From Candidatus Melainabacteria bacterium (GTDB lineage: Bacteria > Cyanobacteriota > Vampirovibrionia > Gastranaerophilales > Gastranaerophilaceae): 64,000 bases of DNA. Both the position numbers and the translations under genes were made by a program. The notes beneath the pieces were generated by a model that saw nothing but the letters and a program-made list of their open reading frames with translations, made no database searches and had not been told where the DNA came from. Of the stretch, positions 26,072-33,199 are shown one piece after another; within the stretch, counting starts at the first letter, position 1, and each line of letters begins with the position of its first letter. The stretch spans positions 93,024 through 157,023 of the forward strand of contig QHMH01000007.1 of assembly GCA_003258795.1 (NCBI GenBank), written 5' to 3'.

Positions 26072-26341
26072 ATGAGTATCAATTTAAAAAACAAAGAAGA
26101 AATAGTAAAAAAATATGGTAAAGATGCCAAAGATACAGGCTCAACAGAAGTTCAAATCGCAATGATGAGCCAAAAAATCAATGAGTTAACAGAACACTTA
26201 AAAGAAAATGCAAAAGATTTTTCAACAAAAAGAGGTCTTTTGATGCTTGTTGGTAGAAGAAAAAGATTTCTTTCATATTTGAAATCAAGAAACATTGATG
26301 AATACAGAAAATTAGTTAAAAAATTAAAAATCAGAGGTTAA
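26072..26341 (+). CDS. rpsO: 30S ribosomal protein S15
   Basis: An 89-residue protein with the classic S15 pattern: DTGSTEVQIAMMSQKINELTEHL, then HLK-type residues and KRGLLMLVGRRKRFLSYLK (rRNA-binding arginines), then DEYRKLVKKLKIRG. It binds the 16S rRNA three-way junction and starts platform assembly. TAAGGA precedes the ATG. It is a single-gene unit closed by a strong terminator; the usual partner pnp does not follow. Confidence 0.98.
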   Translation: MSINLKNKEEIVKKYGKDAKDTGSTEVQIAMMSQKINELTEHLKENAKDFSTKRGLLMLVGRRKRFLSYLKSRNIDEYRKLVKKLKIRG

Positions 26342-26370
26342 TTTACTTATTTTAAAATTTTTGTTTATAA

Positions 26371-26401
26371 AAGAAGAACCGAATTCAATCGGTTCTTTTT
26401 T
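26371..26401 (+). terminator. Intrinsic terminator after rpsO
   Basis: Stem AGAACCGA/TCGGTTCT (26375-26382 with 26389-26396), six-base loop, then a run of T. A-rich bases on the left arm let it act weakly in the other direction for the convergent HEAT gene. Confidence 0.88.
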
Positions 26402-26432
26402 ACATATAAATCATTTGATTATGTTGCTAATA

Positions 26433-27287
26433 TTAAACAGTAGCAACTTTCTTTTGAACACTTGCACCAGGAATTGATTGCCAATTTGCAGCCATAATCT
26501 TTTTGAAAGATTTCAACGCAGTGTCTTCCAATTCGCCAAGTTCTTCAGCATCCATAATCAATTCTCTTAGTGGAAGCAAAGCTCTTGTATCTCTTAGAAC
26601 ACCCAAGGCTGCAGCAGCACCAGCTCTAACAAGTTCATTTTCTTCTGTATTTTTCATTACATCAATCAAAGCAGGAACAGCTTTTGTATCGTTCAATTTT
26701 CCTAAAGATGTAACCGCATAAATTCTTACGTTAACCCATTCATCATAAAGCATGTTAATAATCTTATCAACAGCTTTTTTGTTTCCGATTTCACCTAATG
26801 CTCTTGTAGCATCGCAACGAACGTTAACTTTTTCGTGATCTAAAGAAGCCATCAATGCATCAGTTGCAACATCACCAATTTCAATCAAAGCATCTGTTGC
26901 TGTAATACAAACTTGAGGGTTTTCATCGTTCAAAGCTTCAACCAATGGTTCAACAACGATTTCTCCACCGAGTTTGCCAAGAGCTCTTGCAGCTCTAACA
27001 CGAACATCAACGTTTCTATCATTTCTTAAAGAATCAATCAAGTGAGTAGTGGCTCTTGAATCACCCAATTCGCCCAACGCTCTTGCAGCATATAATCTAA
27101 CAGAACCATTTTTATCTGATTTTAATACATCAATCAATGGTTCAACAGCTTTTGCATCGCCCATTTCTCCAAACATTCTTGCTGCATTATATCTAACTTT
27201 TTCAGAATTATTTGTTTTCAAATCTTGAAGTAATTCTTCAAAAGTTTTTTTAACCTGTTTTTTCTTTCCGTTAACGCTGATTGCCAT
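26433..27287 (-). CDS. HEAT-repeat (PBS-lyase type) protein
   Basis: The 284 residues contain about eight helical repeats of 31 residues with the core V-R-x-x-A-A-R-A-L-G-E-L-G-D. Such repeats are common in cyanobacterial phycobilin lyases and in many scaffold proteins. There is no sign of phycobilisome genes here, so a general protein-binding scaffold is more likely. GGAGG before the ATG is strong. The gene has its own extended -10 promoter about 165 bases upstream, giving an unusually long leader. Confidence 0.85.
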   Translation of the reverse strand: MAISVNGKKKQVKKTFEELLQDLKTNNSEKVRYNAARMFGEMGDAKAVEPLIDVLKSDKNGSVRLYAARALGELGDSRATTHLIDSLRNDRNVDVRVRAARALGKLGGEIVVEPLVEALNDENPQVCITATDALIEIGDVATDALMASLDHEKVNVRCDATRALGEIGNKKAVDKIINMLYDEWVNVRIYAVTSLGKLNDTKAVPALIDVMKNTEENELVRAGAAAALGVLRDTRALLPLRELIMDAEELGELEDTALKSFKKIMAANWQSIPGASVQKKVATV

Positions 27288-27452
27288 TTGTGACCTCCGA
27301 AACTAACAATTAAACTTATTTCCTATATAGTATTTTTAAAACATGTTTTTTGAAAAAATTTCCTTTTTCTCTTTGTTTTGTAAAGTTATATTAAGAATTG
27401 AAATCAAAAATCAACTTTAAGCGTATTTATTACACTTATTCTTCCTGCTACT

Positions 27453-27461
27453 ATTATAGCA
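27453..27461 (-). promoter_or_regulatory. Extended -10 promoter of the HEAT-repeat gene
   Basis: Minus-strand TG-C-TATAAT, a full extended -10, with TGGAAA 17 bases upstream as a weak -35. The predicted start near 27446 leaves a leader of about 160 bases. Confidence 0.6.
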
Positions 27462-27539
27462 CCTTTTTGAGATTTTTTCCAGTAATTTGGTCAAATTAGT
27501 GTACGGTTTTAGTCTTAATAATCAGAGATATACATGAAC

Positions 27540-27566
27540 AAAGCGTTTTGCATTGCAAAACGCTTT
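27540..27566. repeat. Perfect 12-bp inverted repeat downstream of dedA
   Basis: AAAGCGTTTTGC-ATT-GCAAAACGCTTT. Neither strand carries a proper T run after it, so it is either a poor terminator for the minus-strand dedA (stop at 27599) or a binding site upstream of the HEAT promoter. Confidence 0.6.
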
Positions 27567-27598
27567 ACATAATTTAATATATTTGACTTTTGTTATGT

Positions 27599-28219
27599 TT
27601 AATCTTCATTAAGGTGTTTAAAATGATGTTTCAAATACATGATAAAGAGAACTGCCAAAATTAAAACAATCAAAATATCGAATTGATGCCAAAAGTGTGA
27701 AAGTTTTTCTCTATGTTCTCCGAGTTTCATTCCTACGTAAACAAGTGGATAGCTCCAAATAAGTGAACCAAGGAAAGTAAACAAAAGAAATTGGAAAATA
27801 TTTGCTTTTAATATTCCTGCTGGTAGTGAGATAAAAGTTCTTACGATTGGCAACATTCTGCAAATAAAGAATGCGAAGTTTCCGTATTTTTTTTCCCATT
27901 TATCAGCGATTTCGAGGTCATGCTTTGAGATTAAGAAATATTTTCCATATTTTTCTATAAATGGTCTTCCTCCAAAGTATCCTAAATAGTAGGACGGGAT
28001 TGAACCTAATACACAACCAAATGCACCTGCCCATGCTGCTTCATGAATTGTCATAACGCCATTGCTTACTAAAAAACCTGCAAAAGGCAGAATAGCTTCA
28101 CTTGGAAGAGGAACATTACAAGATTCAATTGCCATAAGGAGTGAAACTCCAAGAGGTCCCATTGAAGAAATTGTATTTTCAATAAAATTTATAATTGGTA
28201 TAAGTATAGGGTCTAACAT
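27599..28219 (-). CDS. DedA family membrane protein
   Basis: DedA proteins are inner-membrane transporters, some of them flippases for undecaprenyl phosphate or phospholipids. The 206 residues show ESCNVPLPSEAILPFAGFL and FICRMLPIVRTFISLPAG, the paired glycine/arginine motifs of the family, with several hydrophobic segments. AAGGAG precedes the ATG, which overlaps the end of the upstream aminotransferase gene by seven bases. Confidence 0.9.
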   Translation of the reverse strand: MLDPILIPIINFIENTISSMGPLGVSLLMAIESCNVPLPSEAILPFAGFLVSNGVMTIHEAAWAGAFGCVLGSIPSYYLGYFGGRPFIEKYGKYFLISKHDLEIADKWEKKYGNFAFFICRMLPIVRTFISLPAGILKANIFQFLLFTFLGSLIWSYPLVYVGMKLGEHREKLSHFWHQFDILIVLILAVLFIMYLKHHFKHLNED

Positions 28220-29478
28220 GTTTTTACTCCTTCTTTTTTATAGTAAAATCCGTATTTTTTCATTCTTTCAAAAACTTTTAACAGAGTTTCGTCATCGCAA
28301 ACAACAGAAATTCTAAAAAATCCTTCACCGTATTTTCCGCAAGCGTTACCAGGAACAAAAACTACACCGGCGTTGTACATTAAATCGTTTGTGAACTCTT
28401 CGGAAGATTTGTATCTTGGTGGAATTGGCAACCAAAGGTAAAATGTTGCTTTAGGGATATTAACTTTAGACAAATCCCAACCGAGGTCTTTGAAACCATC
28501 GAGAGCTAATTCTTGTTTGCGTTTATATTCTTTATTTGTTGCTTTGATGTATTCATCGCCTTCTTTTGAATTTAGAATATCGGCACAAGCTTTTTGAAGT
28601 GCTTTAAATATCCCTGTATCTATTGTGGTTTTTTCATTTGCAAACATTCTGATTATTTCTTTATTTGCACAAATCCAGCCTAATCTCCAACCTGTAATTG
28701 CGTATGGTTTAGATAAAGTGAAAAATTCAACTGCAACGTCTTTTGCCCCATCAACTTGGAAAATGCTTGGTGGAACATCATTGTCATCAAAATATAAATC
28801 TGTATATGCTGCATCAGAGATTACAAAAATATGGTGTTTTTTTGCAAATTCAACTGCATGTTTAAAGTAATCAAGTGTTGCAGTTACTCCTAATGGATTG
28901 CTTGGATAGTTTAGTACAATAGCTTTCAACTTTTTAGGGTTTAAGCCTTCCTTTACCATGTTTTTATAAACTTCATCTAAATTAGGCATGTAATTATTTT
29001 CTTTTGTAAGAGGAATTGGATATGATTTTCCGCCGGAAACTTTAACCATTTCTTTATAAGATGCATATCCTGGGTCAGGAACCATAATAATTTCCTTATC
29101 CTCTTCTATGGTAGTTGAATTTATTATTGCTCTTATAAAATTTGCCAGACCTTCTTTAGCTCCGATAAGAGAAAAAATTTCGCAAGATGGATCCATATCA
29201 ACATTAAATCTGTTTTTCATTCTTTTTGCGATAGCTTCAAGATAGTATTTTTCACCTCTTGGACTTGAATAAGTGTGAATTTTTTCTATATCTAACGCTT
29301 CTTTTAATTTATCTATAATATACTTTGGTGGAGCTTGAGTAGGTGCTCCTAAAGTTAGAGAAATTGGAGCTATGCCTTTTTTTTCGAGAGCAGGTCTTAT
29401 TCTCGCAACTTCTTCTGTAATTTTAAACATTATATATGTTTCAAGTGATTTAACACAATTATTGAACAATTCTTCCAT
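28213..29478 (-). CDS. Class I/II PLP-dependent aminotransferase, DapL-like paralogue
   Basis: A fold-type I aminotransferase of 421 residues. Seen are GAKEGLANFIRAI, VPDPGYASYKEM, LNYPSNPLG, SDAAYTDLYFDD, and the PLP-lysine segment TLSKPYAITGWRLGW. The layout resembles the DapL at 61486, including SIFQVDGAKDVAVEF against SIFQVEGAKDVAVEF there, so the two are likely paralogues. The substrate cannot be fixed; it may act on another amino acid or on N-acyl-diaminopimelate. GAGGGG precedes the ATG. It is coupled to dedA. Confidence 0.85.
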   Translation of the reverse strand: MEELFNNCVKSLETYIMFKITEEVARIRPALEKKGIAPISLTLGAPTQAPPKYIIDKLKEALDIEKIHTYSSPRGEKYYLEAIAKRMKNRFNVDMDPSCEIFSLIGAKEGLANFIRAIINSTTIEEDKEIIMVPDPGYASYKEMVKVSGGKSYPIPLTKENNYMPNLDEVYKNMVKEGLNPKKLKAIVLNYPSNPLGVTATLDYFKHAVEFAKKHHIFVISDAAYTDLYFDDNDVPPSIFQVDGAKDVAVEFFTLSKPYAITGWRLGWICANKEIIRMFANEKTTIDTGIFKALQKACADILNSKEGDEYIKATNKEYKRKQELALDGFKDLGWDLSKVNIPKATFYLWLPIPPRYKSSEEFTNDLMYNAGVVFVPGNACGKYGEGFFRISVVCDDETLLKVFERMKKYGFYYKKEGVKTC

Positions 29479-29554
29479 AACTATCCCCTCGGACAGATTA
29501 TACTATAAAAATTTTAATAGTATAATAATAATTATTATAAGAAATGGAGAATTT

Positions 29555-30601
29555 ATGAATTTAGCACAAAAAACAATTCGAGAAAAAATTGAGCAAAGAG
29601 AAGAAAAACTTTTGAGTGAATTTGCCTTCAAGAGCACTCAAAGTAAAGGTAGAAAAATTTTTGAAGAAAAATGTAATTTAAGGACGGAATTTCAACGTGA
29701 CCGTGATAGAATAATTCATTCTCGAGCATTCAGAAGATTGAAGCACAAAACTCAAGTCTTTTTATCTCCATTTGATGATCACTTTAGAACAAGGCTTACT
29801 CATACGCTTGAAGTTTCGCAAATTGCACGTACAATAGCAAGAGCATTGGATTTAAATGAGGATTTGACAGAAGCAATAGCGCTTGGACATGATTTGGGAC
29901 ACACTCCTTTTGGACATTGTGGCGAAAAAGTTTTAAATGAATTTATGACGGGTGGTTTTAATCATAATGTTCAAAGTGTGCGAGTTGTTGAAGTCATAGA
30001 AAAACTTAACTTGTGCAGAGAAACAATTGATGGAATCTTGACACATTCTTGGGGATATGAACCTAAAACTCTTGAGGCACAAACAGTTCAACTCGCGGAC
30101 AAAATTGCATATATAAACCATGATATTGATGATTCTATTCTTGCAGGACTCATTACTGAAAATGATTTACCAAAAGATTGTGCAAAATATTTTTCATCAA
30201 TAGAGGGAGATTTTTCTTTGAAGAAAAAAAGACTTACTAAAATGATTGAAGAAATTGTAAAGAACTCAATGGGCAAAGATAAAGTATCGATGAGTGAAGA
30301 AGGATGGAGATATACAACAGAACTTCGTGATTGGATGTTTGAGAATATTTATACGAATAATGTAGCCAAAAAAGAAGAAGTTAAAGCAAGTAATATCATA
30401 AGAGAATTATTTTTACACTACTTTAAAGAGGTGTCTAAAGAATTTGATGAAGCAAGAGCAAAAAGAATTGTTTGTGACTATATTTCTGGAATGAGTGATG
30501 CTTCAGCAATTGAAAAATTTAAAGATATATTTATTCCATATCCGATGATAACAAAGATTAAAGATAATAACTTATTGAGATTATCAAAACTTGGGGAATA
30601 A
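29555..30601 (+). CDS. dgt: Deoxyguanosinetriphosphate triphosphohydrolase-like protein
   Basis: HD-domain hydrolase that cleaves dNTPs to nucleoside and triphosphate. With the start at 29555 (GGAG just upstream) it has 348 residues. Metal ligands are His83 (LTHTLEVS), His112 and Asp113 (GHDLGH), and Asp182 (QLADKIAY). The N-terminal signature RTEFQRDRDRIIHSRAFRRLKHKTQVF is typical. A longer reading from 29372 would overlap the divergent aminotransferase and lacks a ribosome binding site. Confidence 0.92.
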   Translation: MNLAQKTIREKIEQREEKLLSEFAFKSTQSKGRKIFEEKCNLRTEFQRDRDRIIHSRAFRRLKHKTQVFLSPFDDHFRTRLTHTLEVSQIARTIARALDLNEDLTEAIALGHDLGHTPFGHCGEKVLNEFMTGGFNHNVQSVRVVEVIEKLNLCRETIDGILTHSWGYEPKTLEAQTVQLADKIAYINHDIDDSILAGLITENDLPKDCAKYFSSIEGDFSLKKKRLTKMIEEIVKNSMGKDKVSMSEEGWRYTTELRDWMFENIYTNNVAKKEEVKASNIIRELFLHYFKEVSKEFDEARAKRIVCDYISGMSDASAIEKFKDIFIPYPMITKIKDNNLLRLSKLGE

Positions 30602-30742
30602 AATTATTTTCCTAAAATGCTTGCTATGGGGTCTTTTTCTCTTATTATATTAAGAAATATTAAGCAATGTGGAGTAAAAAAGTCAATTTTTTGGAACAAA
30701 AATCCTTTATAAAAGAGTAAGGTTTATGAAACTGAATTAAAA

Positions 30743-30813
30743 AATATAGGAAAGATTAAATCGGAAAGAAAAATATAGGAAAGAAAATTCATAATTATTG
30801 AATATAGGTAAGG
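30743..30813. repeat. Three short direct repeats at 29-base spacing
   Basis: AATATAGG begins at 30743, 30772 and 30801. The first two continue as AAAGA, the third as TAAGG. A related ATCGGAAAGAAA lies between the first two. Confidence 0.55.
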
Positions 30814-30853
30814 TTTTTTTAAACTCTCTCTCTTAATATCCTCGTGTTTATTT

Positions 30854-30884
30854 AATGTTTGCTTTAATTGCAAACATTTTTTTT
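30854..30884 (+). terminator. Intrinsic terminator in the dgt-recF spacer
   Basis: Nine-pair stem AATGTTTGC/GCAAACATT with a seven-base loop, followed by eight T in all. It is about 250 bases after the dgt stop. Confidence 0.75.
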
Positions 30885-30970
30885 GCTTAAAAATAGAGTT
30901 TTTGAGCTGTTTGTTGTTTATGCGATAGAAATACTTTTTAATTTTTTATCACACTTTTCCCGCCCTTTTT

Positions 30971-32059
30971 TTATTGTATAAGTTTTCCGTCTTCTATTTT
31001 AAAAATTTTAACCGTTTTCAAAAATTCTTCATCAAAAAGTAAAGTATCAACACTTGTTATAATTGTTTGTATATCAGAGTTTATTGTTTTTAATAGATAA
31101 TTTTGTCTTAAGTCGTCAAGTTCTGCGAGTACGTCATCTAAAAGTAATACTGGATTTTCTCCGATTTTATTTGCTATAATATCAAGTTCTGCAAGTTTTA
31201 ATGATAAAACAATTGTTCTTTGTTGACCTTGAGATGCAAATTTGGTTGCCTCTTTTTCATTCAAATAGAAAATAACATCATCTTTGTGAGGACCAGAAAT
31301 TGTTTGTTTTTTTATAAGTTCAAGTTCATATCTTTCTTCTTGTTTTTTTCTAAACTTTTCAAATATAATTTCTGTTTCTGTATCTTCATCTTCTAAAAAA
31401 TTGCAACCATACCTTATTGTTAAATTTTCACATCCACTGATAATTTTGTGTTTCTCTTTGGTTATAGCTTCAATTTCCTTTAAGAATTTTTTTCTTAAGC
31501 AAATTATATTTGTTCCTGTTATTGCGAGTTGTTCGTTATAAACTTCTAATAAGGTTCGATTTCCGTCATAATTCTTTAATAAATTATTTTTTTGTATTCT
31601 GATTTTATTGTATTTAGATAGTCTATCTCCATAAATTGGATATATTTGCATAATTGCGCAATCGAGCCAATTTCTTCTATCTTCTGGAGCTCCTCGAAGT
31701 AGCATTAAATCTTGTGAGGAAAAAAGAACTGTTTTTAAAACAGATTTAAACTCTCTTGGGTTTGTTTTTAAATTGTTTACTTTTAATGCACGATTATTTT
31801 TGTAAGATATTTCAAGAGATATTTTTGTATTTTTTTCTACATCTGCAGATATTAAAAATCCGTCAGTATCAAATTTTACAAAATCAGAATTGTTATATGT
31901 TCTTTGGGACTTCAAGGTTGAAAGCAAATATATACTTTCCAAGATGTTGGTTTTTCCTTGTGCATTTTTGCCGATTATAAGATTCTTTTTAGGGCTAAAC
32001 TCAAGGTCAATTTCTTCAATGTTTCGAAAATTTTTTAATGATAAATTTAATACTTTCAT
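30971..32059 (-). CDS. recF: DNA replication and repair protein RecF
   Basis: SMC-like ATPase that helps load RecA at gaps. Walker A GKNAQGKTN at residues 30-38, the ABC-type signature SQGQQRTIVLSLKLAEL and Walker B LLLDDVLAELDD are present. Length 362 is normal. It is usually next to dnaN or gyrB; here its upstream neighbour is menG, seven bases away on the same strand. Confidence 0.96.
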   Translation of the reverse strand: MKVLNLSLKNFRNIEEIDLEFSPKKNLIIGKNAQGKTNILESIYLLSTLKSQRTYNNSDFVKFDTDGFLISADVEKNTKISLEISYKNNRALKVNNLKTNPREFKSVLKTVLFSSQDLMLLRGAPEDRRNWLDCAIMQIYPIYGDRLSKYNKIRIQKNNLLKNYDGNRTLLEVYNEQLAITGTNIICLRKKFLKEIEAITKEKHKIISGCENLTIRYGCNFLEDEDTETEIIFEKFRKKQEERYELELIKKQTISGPHKDDVIFYLNEKEATKFASQGQQRTIVLSLKLAELDIIANKIGENPVLLLDDVLAELDDLRQNYLLKTINSDIQTIITSVDTLLFDEEFLKTVKIFKIEDGKLIQ

Positions 32060-32066
32060 TCTCGAA

Positions 32067-32741
32067 TTATAAATGTATTAGTTTTTTTTTGCAAATTTGT
32101 GCTGAAATTTGTCCAAATAAAAAATCTTTTCTTTTTACAAAGTCAAATCCATTTTTAATAAAAATATTTTTAAGCTCAGATGGGGCTGGAAAGGTTTCAT
32201 TTGACTTTGCAAGATATACATAAGGTTTTTCATCTTTGTGAAAAATTTTTCCTGCAAGTGAAACAAACCCATACATATATGGTTTTAAAAATATATTAAA
32301 AAATTTGTTTGGTTTTCCCAGATCGATATTTGTTAAAATTCCATTAGGTTTTAGTATTCTATGACACTCTTTTATGACTGTTTGAATATCTTCAACGTTA
32401 CGAAGACCAAAAGCAATCATACATACATCAAAAGAATTATCTTTAAACGGAAGTGATGAAACATCGCATTTTACAAAATTTATTTTTGGATATTTTCTTC
32501 TTGCAATATCAAGCATTTTCTCTGAAAAATCTACACCAATAACATTTGCATTTGTATATTTTTGCTTAAGCAAATTTGTCATTTCGCCAGTTCCGCAACA
32601 TAAATCAATAATATCTTTTTGGCAAGGAGGCAGCAATTTTACCAAAGCCTTTCTAAAAAGCCCATGGGTAAAAAGCGATATTATGTCATTCATCTTGTCG
32701 TAGTCTTTTGCTATGGAGTTAAAAATTTCAAGAGTATTCAT
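32067..32741 (-). CDS. menG: Demethylmenaquinone/naphthoquinone methyltransferase
   Basis: SAM-dependent C-methylation in quinone synthesis (UbiE/MenG family). FNSIAKDYDKMNDIISLFTH at the N-terminus, the SAM site DLCCGTGEM (46-54), MIAFGLRNV and LKPNGILTNIDLGKP are diagnostic. Length 224. The presence of one such gene suggests a menaquinone-type electron carrier but no other men genes are in view. It follows the small coiled-coil gene after two bases and precedes recF. Confidence 0.9.
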   Translation of the reverse strand: MNTLEIFNSIAKDYDKMNDIISLFTHGLFRKALVKLLPPCQKDIIDLCCGTGEMTNLLKQKYTNANVIGVDFSEKMLDIARRKYPKINFVKCDVSSLPFKDNSFDVCMIAFGLRNVEDIQTVIKECHRILKPNGILTNIDLGKPNKFFNIFLKPYMYGFVSLAGKIFHKDEKPYVYLAKSNETFPAPSELKNIFIKNGFDFVKRKDFLFGQISAQICKKKLIHL

Positions 32742-32743
32742 TT

Positions 32744-32989
32744 TTATTTTTTAAAATAGTCGCAAATTAGAGTTTTCTTTTTAGGTAAAAGATTTTTAAG
32801 CTTTTCTGAAAAAGTATCATGCTCTAAATCTTCTAAACGTTTGTTCAATTCCGCTTTTTCTAATACAACTTTATTATATAAATCTGAACAAACACTTGAC
32901 TTGTCAGTGTGTGTGGATAGCTTTTTTAATTGAATTTCTTTTTCTTTAATGTGTTTTTTTAATTCTTCAATTTTGTCTTTCTTTCTCAC
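32744..32989 (-). CDS. Small coiled-coil protein, GTG start
   Basis: 81 residues, almost wholly a charged helix (KIEELKKHIKEKEIQLKKL and EKAELNKRLEDLEHD) with two cysteines. Not recognised. It begins with GTG and sits two bases before menG, which suggests a shared transcript. AGGA lies about ten bases upstream. Confidence 0.6.
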   Translation of the reverse strand: MRKKDKIEELKKHIKEKEIQLKKLSTHTDKSSVCSDLYNKVVLEKAELNKRLEDLEHDTFSEKLKNLLPKKKTLICDYFKK

Positions 32990-33007
32990 GGGAAAATCAT
33001 CCTAAAT

Positions 33008-33037
33008 TTATCTTAATTTTCTATGAAATTAAGATAA
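33008..33037. promoter_or_regulatory. Perfect 12-bp palindrome between divergent genes
   Basis: TTATCTTAATTT-TCTATG-AAATTAAGATAA. It lies 19 bases upstream of the minus-strand small gene and about 160 bases upstream of the giant coiled-coil gene, so it is placed to act as an operator for the former. Confidence 0.5.
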
Positions 33038-33154
33038 TATATTTTGAAAAATTTTAAATCACCTTTACGGTTGATTTAGATATAAATTTAAACATTTATT
33101 TTTGTTAAAATTTTAGCGGAAAATGTTAATAAAACTTTATTCTCGGCATATATT

Positions 33155-33163
33155 TGCTACAAT
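33155..33163 (+). promoter_or_regulatory. Extended -10 promoter of the giant coiled-coil gene
   Basis: TG-C-TACAAT (box 33158-33163), with no good -35. A leader of about 30 bases follows, ending in GGGG before the ATG at 33200. Confidence 0.5.
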
Positions 33164-33199
33164 ATTTACATAAATAAAATTAAGGGGTATGGGGTAATT

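Larger units (their letters stand above)
27288..27598. other. Spacer with the long leader of the HEAT gene and a large palindrome
   Basis: Holds, from right to left, the 27-bp palindrome at 27540-27566, the promoter at 27453-27461 and about 160 bases of AT-rich untranslated leader. I see no open reading frame worth calling and no recognised riboswitch. Confidence 0.55.
30602..30970. other. Gene-poor spacer between dgt and recF
   Basis: Contains a purine-rich block with three AATATAGG copies at exact 29-base steps, then the terminator hairpin at 30854-30884 and AT-rich sequence up to the recF end. Only a 31-codon reading frame near 30618 is visible and it has no ribosome binding site. It may hold a small RNA or simply the dgt 3' region. 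Confidence 0.5.

Noticed and set aside
29372..29554. N-terminal extension of dgt
   Set aside because: It overlaps the divergent aminotransferase gene and lacks a ribosome binding site; the ATG at 29555 has GGAG and matches the family start.
30743..30813. CRISPR array from the three 29-base-spaced repeats
   Set aside because: The repeat unit is only 8-13 bases, the repeats plus gaps are 29 bases in total, and there are no cas genes.
30602..30970. Possible chromosomal origin next to recF
   Set aside because: No convincing cluster of TTATCCACA-type DnaA boxes, and dnaA, dnaN and gyrB are not adjacent.
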